DNA from: Verrucomicrobiota bacterium
GTDB lineage: Bacteria > Verrucomicrobiota > Verrucomicrobiia > Limisphaerales > JAFGQR01
Assembly (NCBI GenBank): GCA_016935555.1
Contig: JAFGQR010000055.1
Span: 1-49,239 of the forward strand
Direction: 5' to 3'
Length of the DNA: 49,239 nucleotides
Shown piece after piece: positions 33,705-41,914 of the stretch (within the stretch, counting starts at the first letter, position 1; the number at the start of each line of letters is the position of its first letter). Position numbers and translations under genes: made by a program. Below the pieces are notes generated by a model, which saw only the letters and a program-made list of their open reading frames with translations, had not been told where the DNA came from and made no database searches.

Positions 33705-34760
33705 ATGCTGGCTACCGAACATAGTGCGCACGCCGTTTCCCATTCCCCCAGGCTGATCTCGGCGACGCCGCTGACGTGGCGGCAGATTGCGGACTCCACC
33801 GAGCCGTTCCTGGACGCGGTGCGGCGGGAGCTGGCGGCTCAGATCAAGGAATTCGACGGGGGCATTGCCGGGTATGCCGAGTACGCGCTGGCGAACCAGG
33901 GCAAACAACTGCGGCCGACGCTGGTCGCGTTGAGCGCACAGGCCGCGGGGACGATGACCGACGCCCACGTGCTGGTGGCGGTGATCATCGAGATGGTCCA
34001 CCTGGCAACGCTGGTGCACGACGACGTGATTGACGAGGCGGACATGCGCCGACGCCAGCCGACCCTCGCCGCGCACTGCGGCAACGAGATCTCCGTGCTG
34101 CTCGGCGATTGCCTCTTCGCCCAAGCCCTCACCCTCGCCGCCACCTTCCCCACCTCGGACATCTGCAGGGCCGTGGCCGGCGCCACCAAGACGGTCTGCA
34201 CCGGCGAGATCCTGCAGACACGGCTGGAAAAGGACTTCGAACTCACCCGGGCGGATTACTTCAAAGTCCTGCGCATGAAAACCGGCGAGCTGTTCGCACT
34301 GTCCTGCGAACTGGGAGCCCAGCTCGGCGGCGCCCAGGCCGCCCAGCAGCGCGCGCTCCGCCACTACGGCATGGCCCTGGGCACGGCCTATCAAATCTTC
34401 GACGATTGCCTGGACTTGTTCGGCACCGAAACCGCCGCCGGAAAATCCCTCGGCACAGACCTGGCCAAGGGCAAGCTGACGCTGCCCATGCTGATTCTCA
34501 TGGACCGGCTGCCGCCAACCCAGCGGGCGCGGGTCCAGGGCTTCGTGCGGCACTGGGATGCGGCCTATTTGCCGCAGGTGATGGCGTTGCACCGCGAGCA
34601 GCGCACCCTCGAAGCCTCCCGCCATTGCATGGAACGATACCTGGCCGAGGCCCTTCAGACGCTTGACGCCGTCCCGCCCGGCGAGAGCCGCAGCGCGCTG
34701 GCGGAACTCACCGGCTACCTGGCACAGCAAACGGATATGCTGGGACAATCCCCCGCCTGA
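33705..34760 (+). CDS. Polyprenyl diphosphate synthase (trans-isoprenyl)
   Basis: A 351-residue cytoplasmic isoprenoid chain-elongating enzyme. It condenses isopentenyl diphosphate units onto an allylic primer and likely supplies the quinone side chain. Both aspartate-rich motifs are present: HDDVIDEADMRRR (first) and FDDCLDLFG (second), along with GKQLRP near the N-terminus and KGKLTLPML near the C-terminus. The residues just before the first motif are L-V-H, which suits a medium or long product, but product length cannot be fixed. It heads a three-gene run with the sigma factor (nine bases apart). Confidence 0.9.
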   Translation: MLATEHSAHAVSHSPRLISATPLTWRQIADSTEPFLDAVRRELAAQIKEFDGGIAGYAEYALANQGKQLRPTLVALSAQAAGTMTDAHVLVAVIIEMVHLATLVHDDVIDEADMRRRQPTLAAHCGNEISVLLGDCLFAQALTLAATFPTSDICRAVAGATKTVCTGEILQTRLEKDFELTRADYFKVLRMKTGELFALSCELGAQLGGAQAAQQRALRHYGMALGTAYQIFDDCLDLFGTETAAGKSLGTDLAKGKLTLPMLILMDRLPPTQRARVQGFVRHWDAAYLPQVMALHREQRTLEASRHCMERYLAEALQTLDAVPPGESRSALAELTGYLAQQTDMLGQSPA

Positions 34761-34769
34761 ACTCGCCCT

Positions 34770-35414
34770 ATGACCGAGCCGGCCCCGCGCGAGGACCTCG
34801 ATCCCCCCCCGGCGCCGTCGCCACCCGGACCCGCCCCCGAGGACGCCGACGAGTTCGACCTGGTGCGGCGCGCCCAGGCAGGAAACCTGGAAGCCTACGA
34901 CCGGCTCGTGCACCGGCTTCAGGAGCGCGTCTATGCGACCATCTACCACATGACGGCCAACCACGAGGACGCCAGCGACCTGGTGCAGGAGACCTTCATC
35001 AAGGGGCACCAGGCCCTCAAATCCTTCAAGGGCGACTCGAGCTTCTACACCTGGATCTACCGCATCGCCGTCAATAAAACGATCAACTTCCTCAAACAGC
35101 GCCGAAACCGGCCCCACCTCAGCCTCAACGATCTCGAGGCAAACCCGGAACACGATCCGGACCTGGTGTCCCTGGTCTCCAACAACACCCCGCGGCGCGA
35201 GGTCGGACTGACCGAACTCCAACACGTGTTGAACCGCGCCATGCTCAAACTGTCGGAAGACCACCGGCTGGTCGTCACCCTGCACGACATTCAGGGCTTG
35301 CCGCACGAAGATATCGCGCGCATCATGGACTGCAACGTGGGCACCGTCCGGTCCCGGCTCTTTTATGCGCGCCAGCAACTTCAGGCCTACCTGGCCGATT
35401 ACGTGAAAAGGTGA
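34770..35414 (+). CDS. ECF-type RNA polymerase sigma factor
   Basis: A 214-residue sigma-70 family factor. An acidic, proline-rich N-terminus precedes region 2 (AYDRLVHRLQERVYATIYHMTANHEDASDLVQETFIKGHQAL), with SSFYTWIYRIAVNKTINFLK as region 2.4. Region 4 (LHDIQGLPHEDIARIMDCNVGTVRSRLFYARQQLQ) carries the helix-turn-helix. It resembles the RpoE group. The next gene starts one base after its stop and encodes a single-span membrane protein, the usual arrangement for an anti-sigma factor, although that protein lacks a zinc-binding H-x3-C-x2-C motif. Confidence 0.9.
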   Translation: MTEPAPREDLDPPPAPSPPGPAPEDADEFDLVRRAQAGNLEAYDRLVHRLQERVYATIYHMTANHEDASDLVQETFIKGHQALKSFKGDSSFYTWIYRIAVNKTINFLKQRRNRPHLSLNDLEANPEHDPDLVSLVSNNTPRREVGLTELQHVLNRAMLKLSEDHRLVVTLHDIQGLPHEDIARIMDCNVGTVRSRLFYARQQLQAYLADYVKR

Positions 35415-35415
35415 C

Positions 35416-35907
35416 ATGAGTGCCGACCCGGAAAAGCTGGATCCGGTGGTGACGCTGCTCAAAGCAAAACAGGCGCCCCAGCCTCCCCCGGCTTTCTTCG
35501 ACCAGATGTCGCATCGGATCCGCGACGGCATCGAGCACCCGCGGCCCCCAGGACACACCTGGTGGCAGCGGGTCATCTCGGACATGGACATCCGCGCCGC
35601 CCTCGTCGGCGTCGTCGTCTGCGCCCTGATGCTCTTCGCCTTGCTGGCCGCCCTCAAGCACACCGCCCAACCGCCCCGTCACCCCGTCCCCATCCTCACC
35701 CAGCAAAAACCCGGTGTGATCCCGCCACCCAACATGCTCGTGGCCCCCTCCATCCCGGCTTTCATCCCCGCCGCCGGCCAGGACGCCCCCCCCGCCAGTT
35801 CCACCCCCGTCCTCATCCAAACCTCCAGCAACACCGTCCTCGGCGCCCCCGTGCCGCTGCTGACGACACCAGAGCCCCACCTGCCCGGGAACACCCCGCC
35901 CCCCTAG
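35416..35907 (+). CDS. Single-span membrane protein downstream of ECF sigma factor (possible anti-sigma factor)
   Basis: A 163-residue protein. About 55 cytoplasmic residues (FFDQMSHRIRDGIEHPRPPG) precede one transmembrane helix (AALVGVVVCALMLFALLAAL), and then a proline-rich periplasmic tail of about 70 residues. The layout and one-base spacing after the sigma gene suggest an anti-sigma factor or partner. No known anti-sigma motif was seen, so this is context only. The stop codon is followed directly by the probable end of the IS remnant. Confidence 0.6.
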   Translation: MSADPEKLDPVVTLLKAKQAPQPPPAFFDQMSHRIRDGIEHPRPPGHTWWQRVISDMDIRAALVGVVVCALMLFALLAALKHTAQPPRHPVPILTQQKPGVIPPPNMLVAPSIPAFIPAAGQDAPPASSTPVLIQTSSNTVLGAPVPLLTTPEPHLPGNTPPP

Positions 35908-35909
35908 CA

Positions 35910-36735
35910 GGCCGTCGGACTTAGGGTGTCTTGCCTGCATCGTAGCGGCTGGTGCGTTCCGGCCGCTCTGGCGTTTTGGAACCCGGCCAGCGTCCATTGC
36001 AGCCGCACCCGGGCCAGTCCGCACAGCAGGAACCGCCCAAAACCCATCACACTCTTCCACAGCCTTCACCGCACGCTCACGGAAAACACCGCTGTCCGCC
36101 AACACCGTCTCGACCGGGCCTGCCGCTGGCACAATCGCGCCCACCGTCGGGACCAATTGTTCTTTGTCATTGGGCGCGTTGCTGGCCCCTTGGCCCACGA
36201 TCAATCGACTCCGCACCGCCACCGTGATTGGTCCCGCCTTAAGAAACTTCAGCCGGGCTGCCATGTCCAAGACCTAGCGAGCCGCAGACTCAGACTGTTC
36301 GAGGCGTTCGGAGGCTTGCAGGCCGGGGGTGTTCATTCAAGGGGCCATTTGCCCACGTGCGGCTCGCTCCACAAAACCGCTGCGCGGTTTTGTCCGGAAG
36401 ATGGCATGGAACCCGCCACGCAGTGGCGCAACAGAGTTCTTGACGACCGCCCCGCAACTTGCGCCTTGCAGCGCAGAAACTTGCTCTGCGAGCAACGTAT
36501 TTCACGGGTCAAGGACTCTGGCCAAAGCTGGCGCGGATCAGCACCGCAAGCTCAGCAGCATGGACGGTGGATATTGTTCGCTGCCAGTGCCGCGCACATT
36601 GATCCGCACCTCACCAGGATCCAGCATCTCGACGGCGTCCACAATGAAGTGCGCCAAGTGATCGCTGGGCACCCAGTCTCGGAGGTTGGGCGGCAGTAAC
36701 AGGGCAGTATCGTGATCAACGTTGACGAAGCGCCA
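35910..36735 (-). pseudogene. Degraded IS1182-type transposase
   Basis: Three separated fragments of one transposase lie in order on the minus strand. The N-terminal InsH-type domain (FVNVDHDTALLLPPNLRDW ... FIVDAVEMLD) reads to about 36538. A middle piece (VRSRLIVGQGASNAPNDKE ... VLADSGVFRERAVKAVEE) lies at about 36255-36045. A C-terminal piece (GFGRFLLCGLARVRLQWTL) lies near 36040-35940 in another frame. Between the first two pieces sits a hairpin-rich repeat (36361-36519) in place of about 100 residues. Stops, a frameshift and the deletion make it non-functional. IS1182 is the closest family by memory; terminal inverted repeats could not be fixed. Confidence 0.7.
36361..36519 (-). repeat. 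Multi-hairpin repeat element, internal copy
   Basis: This copy, in inverse orientation to the copy at 49097-49239, contains a closing stem of AGAGTCCTTGAC-type arms (36508-36519 with 36433-36444) around a loop of 63 bases. Next come a CGCCAC/GTGGCG hairpin, a conserved linker (GGTTCCATGCCATCTTC), and a GC-rich hairpin with a GCA loop (36369-36392 region). The loop also holds TTGCTC-GCA-GAGCAA and TGCGC/GCGCA hairpins. A further 10-base pair (GCGAGCCGCA with TGCGGCTCGC) spans 36273-36369. No open reading frame explains the pattern. Confidence 0.7.
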
Positions 36736-36741
36736 ACCCAC

Positions 36742-36803
36742 ACTGCTGCAATGCACGGGGCCAAGGTCCTTGGCGTTCAAACTCTCTTGGGCAATTCCAA
36801 AGC
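36742..36803. repeat. Direct repeat identical to window start
   Basis: These 62 bases are identical to 1-62 and lie at the 5' side of the transposase remnant. Identity ends abruptly at 36803. This boundary probably marks the left end of the mobile element. Confidence 0.75.
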
Positions 36804-37046
36804 CGCACGCCCTCCCGACAACCGCGCCCGCCCGCCCGCCGCAGGGAATCAACCCCTCCCCCCCATCGCCCGTCCGCGACACGGGATCGCGCCCCGCCGC
36901 TTGGCCCTTGCAGACCCTCCCGCGCCCCGGCGGAAGAATCAAAACTCAAGCCGTAACCCCAATTCGGGAGCCCCCGCGTCCAGCCGGCCACGCTCCTGGC
37001 CGCGTGCCCGACGGCCAGCACCAGCGCGCCGGGGCAAGGCCGAACC
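36804..37046. other. Intergenic region between IS remnant and gspD
   Basis: About 240 bases of GC- and C-rich sequence with no credible gene on either strand. No terminator with a T-run was seen after gspD. A short reading frame on the minus strand continues the transposase frame upstream of its start, without similarity to anything I know. Confidence 0.4.
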
Positions 37047-39533
37047 TCATTCGAATCCTTCCCGTTTGTAGAGTTCCTGGGCGGCTTTCCTCTGCGCTTT
37101 CCTTTCGTCCTCGGTGAAGGCGCGTTCGGCCTTGCTGATCCCCGGCATCTTGGACTTTTCCTCAAGGGCGACTATGGCGGCCTCTTCGGGGGTCTGGAGC
37201 ACGAAGGGACGGATGAGGATCATGAGTTCGACGCGCTGGTCGGAGCGGGACGTGCTCTTGAACAGGTAGCCCAGCAGCGGGATGTCCTTGAGAAAGGGGA
37301 CGCCCGAGTTGGAATCGCGTTTCTCATTGCGGATGAAGCCGCCGAGGATGACCGTTTCGCCGTTGCGGACGGACACTTTGGCGTTGGCGGAGCGCTCGAC
37401 GGTCGTGGGGACGTCGTTGTTGTCGATCTTGACGTTTTCGCCCACGTTGTCGACGCGCTGGTCGATGTCCATGACGACCAGGCCGTCGGGGTTGATCAGG
37501 GGCAGGACGTTCAGCTCGATGCCGATGCGCAGCTGGGCGATCTGGGACTGGCTGTAGCCGCCGTAGCCCCCGTAGCCGTAGCCGGTCACATACGGGCGCG
37601 TCTCACCCACGAAAATCCGGCACGGGACGGCGTGGGAGGTTTGGACGCGAGGGCGGGAGAGGACCTTGACGTTGCCGATCCCGGCGATGGCCTGCACGGC
37701 GATATCGAGGTCGTTGGCATACTTCGCGAAGTAGGAGAAACCGCTCGGCATGTTCGGGAGAATGGCGCCTCCGATCGCGTTGGTCGTGCTGGAGACGTCG
37801 CCCCCCAGCCAGGACCACGGGTCGGTGATCACACTGTCGTTGCGGTAGCCGCCGACACCCTTCCACTGGCCGGCGCTGCCCGGATGCTGCAGCGCGCTGA
37901 CGCCGAAGCTCAAGTTGTCCGTCAGCGACACTTCGAGCACGACGGCTTCGATCAGCACCTGGGCCAGCACGACGTCGAGCTTGGCCACGATGTCGTTGAT
38001 CATCTCGATGTCCTCGTCCGACGCGAACACAAGCAGCGAGTTGGTGCGTTCGTCCGCGATGATCTTGGTCTGGCCCAGCACCACGATCTCCTCCTCGCCG
38101 CTGGCCTTGTTGACGATCTGCTGGAGCTTCTGTTGAAAGGACGCCTGGGGCATCACCCGGTCCGCCTCGGCCGCCCAGGCGTCCGGGTTGTTCCCGGACA
38201 GCGCCACCACGCCCGCGGAGCGTTGATAGATGCCGCCGGAGCCGCCGTAGCCGCCGTAGCCGCCGTAGGAACTTCCGTAAGAGCCGCCGTAGCTGCCGCC
38301 GTAACGGCTGCCGCCCACGCGAGAACCGCTGCTGGCCGTGGGCAAGCCGCCCCCCACGCCGCCGGTGGGAGTGGTCAGGCGCTGCGACCCCACCCCCTGC
38401 CCGCCGCCCACCGAGGTCACCCCGCCGCCCCCCGAGGTGAGAGTGCTTAAGACCTGCGCGATATCGGCCGCCAGCGCGTATTTGATGGGGATGACCACCG
38501 GTTTATATTCGCGTGGCACATAGACGTCAATCTCCCGAATGATCTCCAGCATGCGCTTCACGTTTTCAGCGTTGTCGCGCAAAATAAGGGTTTGGGTGCT
38601 CTTGATGCCCATGATGCTGTTGGGAGCCTTCGACGCAAAAGGCTGCAGCGCCGCAGTCACATCCTCCAAGCTCGCGTATTTCACCCGCGCGATGTAACTG
38701 ATGTATTGCCCCGCCTCAGGCAGGTCGTTGGGATCGGCATCATAGAAGATCTGGCCGGCCTGCGGAGCCTCGGCCGTCGCCAGCGCTTTCACAAACTTCG
38801 TCCCCTGCGGCACCATCGAAATGCCGTTGAGGGACAAAATGCTGTCCAGCGCCTGAACGGCTTCCCTGCGGGTCAGGTCCGTGGCCGTGTAAAGCGTTAC
38901 CGTGGCCTGCGGCAAAGACGTCGGCCGCAGAACGGTCAGCCCCGTCAACTCCTGGTATATCGTCAATACCTGCGCCAAATCCGCCTCCTCAAACTTGATC
39001 TGGCCCGCGGGAATGATCTGCTCCTCAGGCGCTTCCTCCGCCTTGACCGACGCATCCGCATTCGTCGCCGTCACCCCGCCCGTTACCGCACCAGGCCGCG
39101 CCGACTTCACCGCTCCGGGCGGCAACCCCGGCGGCAACGCGCCCGGCACGGCCGGCACCGCAGCAGCCGGAACCGCCGGAACGCCAGCGCGCGGCGGCGC
39201 CTCAGCCGGCGCGGAGACGGGCGGCGCGGCCGCGGCGGGCGCCGCGGACCGACGAAAGGGGGCAAGCTTGCCCGGGACGGACGACGTCGCCGCGCCCGGC
39301 ACCGCCGGCAACACTTTGGGCGCGGGCAGCCGAACAGGCACCGGCCGGGTGGTGCTGGAAACCGGATTGGTCGCCGCGGACGCCGAGGAGCCGAGCAGCG
39401 GGGGAACCGCGACGGCCGGAGCGCTGTGCGGTTCGACGGCGGGGGCTGCCGGCACGGGCGCGGGGGCGGGCGGGGCGGGTTGGGCGGCGAGGACGAGGGC
39501 GGAGGCGAGCAGCGAAATGAGAAGCGTTTTCAC
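37047..39533 (-). CDS. gspD: Type II secretion secretin GspD
   Basis: An 828-residue outer-membrane secretin. A signal peptide (VKTLLISLLASALVLA), beginning at GTG 39533, is followed by an unusual Ala/Pro-rich stretch of about 150 residues. N-domains follow (IKFEEADLAQVLTIYQELTGLTVLRP, ISYIARVKYASLEDVTAAL, VVIPIKYALAADIAQVLSTL). The third contains a Gly/Ser/Tyr-rich insert with repeated YGGSYGG/YGGYGG units. The pore domain shows QVLIEAVVLEVSL, VKVLSRPRVQT and VPFLKDIPLLGYLFKSTSRSDQRVELMILIRPFVL, the secretin signature. A non-ATG start is inferred because ATG codons upstream add a non-conserved leader. It is the last gene of a minus-strand operon headed by gspE. Confidence 0.88.
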   Translation of the reverse strand: MKTLLISLLASALVLAAQPAPPAPAPVPAAPAVEPHSAPAVAVPPLLGSSASAATNPVSSTTRPVPVRLPAPKVLPAVPGAATSSVPGKLAPFRRSAAPAAAAPPVSAPAEAPPRAGVPAVPAAAVPAVPGALPPGLPPGAVKSARPGAVTGGVTATNADASVKAEEAPEEQIIPAGQIKFEEADLAQVLTIYQELTGLTVLRPTSLPQATVTLYTATDLTRREAVQALDSILSLNGISMVPQGTKFVKALATAEAPQAGQIFYDADPNDLPEAGQYISYIARVKYASLEDVTAALQPFASKAPNSIMGIKSTQTLILRDNAENVKRMLEIIREIDVYVPREYKPVVIPIKYALAADIAQVLSTLTSGGGGVTSVGGGQGVGSQRLTTPTGGVGGGLPTASSGSRVGGSRYGGSYGGSYGSSYGGYGGYGGSGGIYQRSAGVVALSGNNPDAWAAEADRVMPQASFQQKLQQIVNKASGEEEIVVLGQTKIIADERTNSLLVFASDEDIEMINDIVAKLDVVLAQVLIEAVVLEVSLTDNLSFGVSALQHPGSAGQWKGVGGYRNDSVITDPWSWLGGDVSSTTNAIGGAILPNMPSGFSYFAKYANDLDIAVQAIAGIGNVKVLSRPRVQTSHAVPCRIFVGETRPYVTGYGYGGYGGYSQSQIAQLRIGIELNVLPLINPDGLVVMDIDQRVDNVGENVKIDNNDVPTTVERSANAKVSVRNGETVILGGFIRNEKRDSNSGVPFLKDIPLLGYLFKSTSRSDQRVELMILIRPFVLQTPEEAAIVALEEKSKMPGISKAERAFTEDERKAQRKAAQELYKREGFE

Positions 39534-39667
39534 GGGAGGAATCGCGGCGATGCGTTCAAGGGTTGCCCGGCGGTGCGGTGGAAATCGATCCGTCCAGTGC
39601 GGCGGACAGTGTGTGGGCGGAGGGGAGCCTTGAGGTGGGGGCGATGGGTTCGGGTGCATACGGAGCA

Positions 39668-40552
39668 TCATTTGGCGCCCGGAGCCGGCGGAGCCAGCGG
39701 GCGTTGCGGCACGGAGGGCGGCCGCGTGGGTGGGGCGGCGGGCTGGGCGGGAGTGGGGGCCCGCATGGGGATCGCTGCCGGGCCGGCCCTGGCCGGCGCG
39801 GGTGCCGGCCCGGGCGGCGGCGACATGGGGATCTTTCGGAATCCGGGCGGGGGCGGGGTTGGGGGGGCGGGCGTCCTGGAGGCGGGAGGGGCGGCAGGGC
39901 GCGGGGGCGAGGCGGCGGCGGGGGGGGGTTGTGGGGCGGGCGTGGCGGTTCGGGGCGGTGTGGCGGTGTAGGTGGCCGGGCGTGTGGCGGGTTTTTTCTG
40001 GTAGCTGCCGACGAGGGTGATGTTGGCCTGAAGGCGGTGGCGACCGGTGGGGGAGACCTCGGGTTTGAGGTTCATGCTGCGGACGCGGATGAGGGAGCTG
40101 CGTTCGGCGAGGCTGTAGAGGAAGCAGATGAGTTCCTTTTCGCCGCTGACGGTGGAGATGCCGAGGGTTTGTTCATCGAAGTAGGCATTGGTGCTGGCCG
40201 AGGACGATCCGCCGCGGGCGGTGTCGTAGGTCTTCACCTGGACGCCGCAGACCAGCGCCTGGGAGGTGACCTCTCGGGACAGTTCGAGGGCGCGCGAGGC
40301 TTCGGCGACGGCGGCGCCCTGTTCGGCGAGCTGCTGCATGCGGCGCTTGAAGGCGGGCTCCTCGTCGATCTTGGCCCGGTATTCGCGGAGTTTCCCGGCG
40401 GTGTCCTTGATTTGCTGCCGCACGCGGCCCAAGTCGCCGAAGTGGGGGAACACGAGCCACAGGTTGAGGAAGACGAACACGACGCTGCCGGCGATCACGA
40501 CAAGGCGGCGTTCGCCGGGGCGCAAGTTGAGCTTGTCGAACAGGCTGGTCAT
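39668..40552 (-). CDS. GspM/PilO-like secretion protein with proline-rich tail
   Basis: A 294-residue bitopic membrane protein. A short cytoplasmic segment (MTSLFDKLNLRPGERRL) precedes one transmembrane helix (VVIAGSVVFVFLNLWLVF) and a coiled coil (VRQQIKDTAGKLREYRAKI). A periplasmic ferredoxin-like domain ends near LVGSYQKK. The final 95 residues are nearly all Pro, Ala, Thr and Arg and are probably disordered, possibly spanning toward the secretin. Its start overlaps the end of the GspL-like gene by four bases. It is assigned by position between gspL-like and gspD genes and by topology. Confidence 0.65.
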   Translation of the reverse strand: MTSLFDKLNLRPGERRLVVIAGSVVFVFLNLWLVFPHFGDLGRVRQQIKDTAGKLREYRAKIDEEPAFKRRMQQLAEQGAAVAEASRALELSREVTSQALVCGVQVKTYDTARGGSSSASTNAYFDEQTLGISTVSGEKELICFLYSLAERSSLIRVRSMNLKPEVSPTGRHRLQANITLVGSYQKKPATRPATYTATPPRTATPAPQPPPAAASPPRPAAPPASRTPAPPTPPPPGFRKIPMSPPPGPAPAPARAGPAAIPMRAPTPAQPAAPPTRPPSVPQRPLAPPAPGAK

Positions 40553-41913
40553 TCGACGTCGGTTCGCTTGAGTTCGCAGGGAAAGTGCCACCGGCTGCGG
40601 TTGCCGACGCCGCGGTTGATGTCGGGGGCCTTGACGTTGGAGAAGAGGGGCTGGTTGTTGACCTGGGTGGAGCGAATGGCCTCGTTGAAATCGTGCACCT
40701 TGGGGACATGCTGCTCCTCGACGGTGCCGGAGATGACGAGGGTCACGCCCCGCTCGAAGTTGAGGGAGTCGAGTGTGAGTTCCTCGGGCAGGTTGGCGGC
40801 CACCGCCTTCCAGCACTCCAGGGCGGCGTATTGGAGGTCGACCTGTTCCTGGAGCGTCTCGACAAGCGCGCGGGTGCGCTTGGCGTTCTGAACGGCGCCT
40901 TCGAGTTGGGCCACTTGGTCGCGCAGCGATTCCAGCTTCCAGCGGGCGTACTCCACCACGCCGAAGTAGCCCAGCACGAACAGCAGGTAGAGAACCAACA
41001 AGGCCCCGAGCCCGCGCATCCAGACGCCGTCCACCCACTGCTGCTTGTAGCGCGCGGTGTGCTCGGCCGGCAGCAGGTTCGTGTGGGCGCTGTCCTTCGT
41101 GACGCGCCGCGCCGTGCGGGCCGCCAGTTCCGCGTGGGCAACGGGGGGCACAACCTCCGCGTTTTCAGCGCGTATGAACTCGACCAGCCAGGGGGCGGCG
41201 GCGGCGGGGTCGGCGACGACCTTGAGGGCGGGCGGTCCGGTGAGCCAGCCTTCGATCTCGCCGGCCCAGGCGGTCTGGGCAAGCTGCTCCCGCAGCACGG
41301 CGCCACGCTGCTCCGGGTTCGGCAGGCAGACGAGGGAGAGGTGGCAGAGCACCCGGTCAATCCACCAAGCCATGAGACAGTGGCTCTTGTCCAGGCCGAT
41401 CTCGGGGTGGATCCACACCCCGTTGGCGTCGATCTCCGCAGCGCGCAGTTCGTCGAGCAGCGGCAGCTCGAGACGGTCAGCCAGGAAACCCGCGGTTTCC
41501 AGCCTGCCGAGGTAATCCTCGACGAGCGCGCGGGCGATGATCACGACCACGGCCGTCTGCATGAGGGCGGTGGGCTGCGGGAAGACCTCGAAGCTCCAGA
41601 CAATTTGGGCGACGGGCAGCGGCGAGAGCTTCTCGAGCTGGAGCTCGAGCATGGAGCGCGTTTCCGCCAGCTCGCCGGCCGGCAGCTGCAGGGTGCGCAG
41701 GAACACCTGGTCGGCCGGCAGCCACGCGACATTGAGCCGCGGCTGGAAAAGGGTTTGCCAGTCCTTGGCGACCAGCTTGGCCGGGAGAGGTTCGGCGGGG
41801 AGTTTGGATTCGTGGCGGAGGAGGTTGCATTTGGCGCTGGCGGCGTTGAACTGCCACACCTCGCGGCCTTCCTGGGCGACATGCAGGACGTTGCAGGATT
41901 GCCATCGGGCCAT
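40549..41913 (-). CDS. GspL/PilM-PilN-like fusion protein of the secretion platform
   Basis: A 454-residue protein combining an N-terminal actin-like cytoplasmic domain (about 1-270; LPAGELAETRSMLELQLEKLSPLP) with a transmembrane helix (LGALLVLYLLFVLGYFGVVEYA, about 300-325). A coiled coil (LESLRDQVAQLEGAVQNAK) and a periplasmic domain (LTLDSLNFERGVTLVISGTVEEQ) follow, similar to PilN. This is the GspL plan (a PilM-like part and a PilN-like part in one chain). It would link the GspE ATPase to the periplasmic apparatus. It starts two bases after the gspE stop, and its end overlaps the next gene. Confidence 0.7.
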   Translation of the reverse strand: MARWQSCNVLHVAQEGREVWQFNAASAKCNLLRHESKLPAEPLPAKLVAKDWQTLFQPRLNVAWLPADQVFLRTLQLPAGELAETRSMLELQLEKLSPLPVAQIVWSFEVFPQPTALMQTAVVVIIARALVEDYLGRLETAGFLADRLELPLLDELRAAEIDANGVWIHPEIGLDKSHCLMAWWIDRVLCHLSLVCLPNPEQRGAVLREQLAQTAWAGEIEGWLTGPPALKVVADPAAAAPWLVEFIRAENAEVVPPVAHAELAARTARRVTKDSAHTNLLPAEHTARYKQQWVDGVWMRGLGALLVLYLLFVLGYFGVVEYARWKLESLRDQVAQLEGAVQNAKRTRALVETLQEQVDLQYAALECWKAVAANLPEELTLDSLNFERGVTLVISGTVEEQHVPKVHDFNEAIRSTQVNNQPLFSNVKAPDINRGVGNRSRWHFPCELKRTDVE

Positions 41914-41914
41914 G

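Noticed and set aside
36290..36505. A 71-residue minus-strand reading frame inside the IS remnant.
   Set aside because: It coincides with the hairpin element, and its arginine- and cysteine-rich sequence follows from the hairpin repeats. I judge it a non-coding element rather than a gene.
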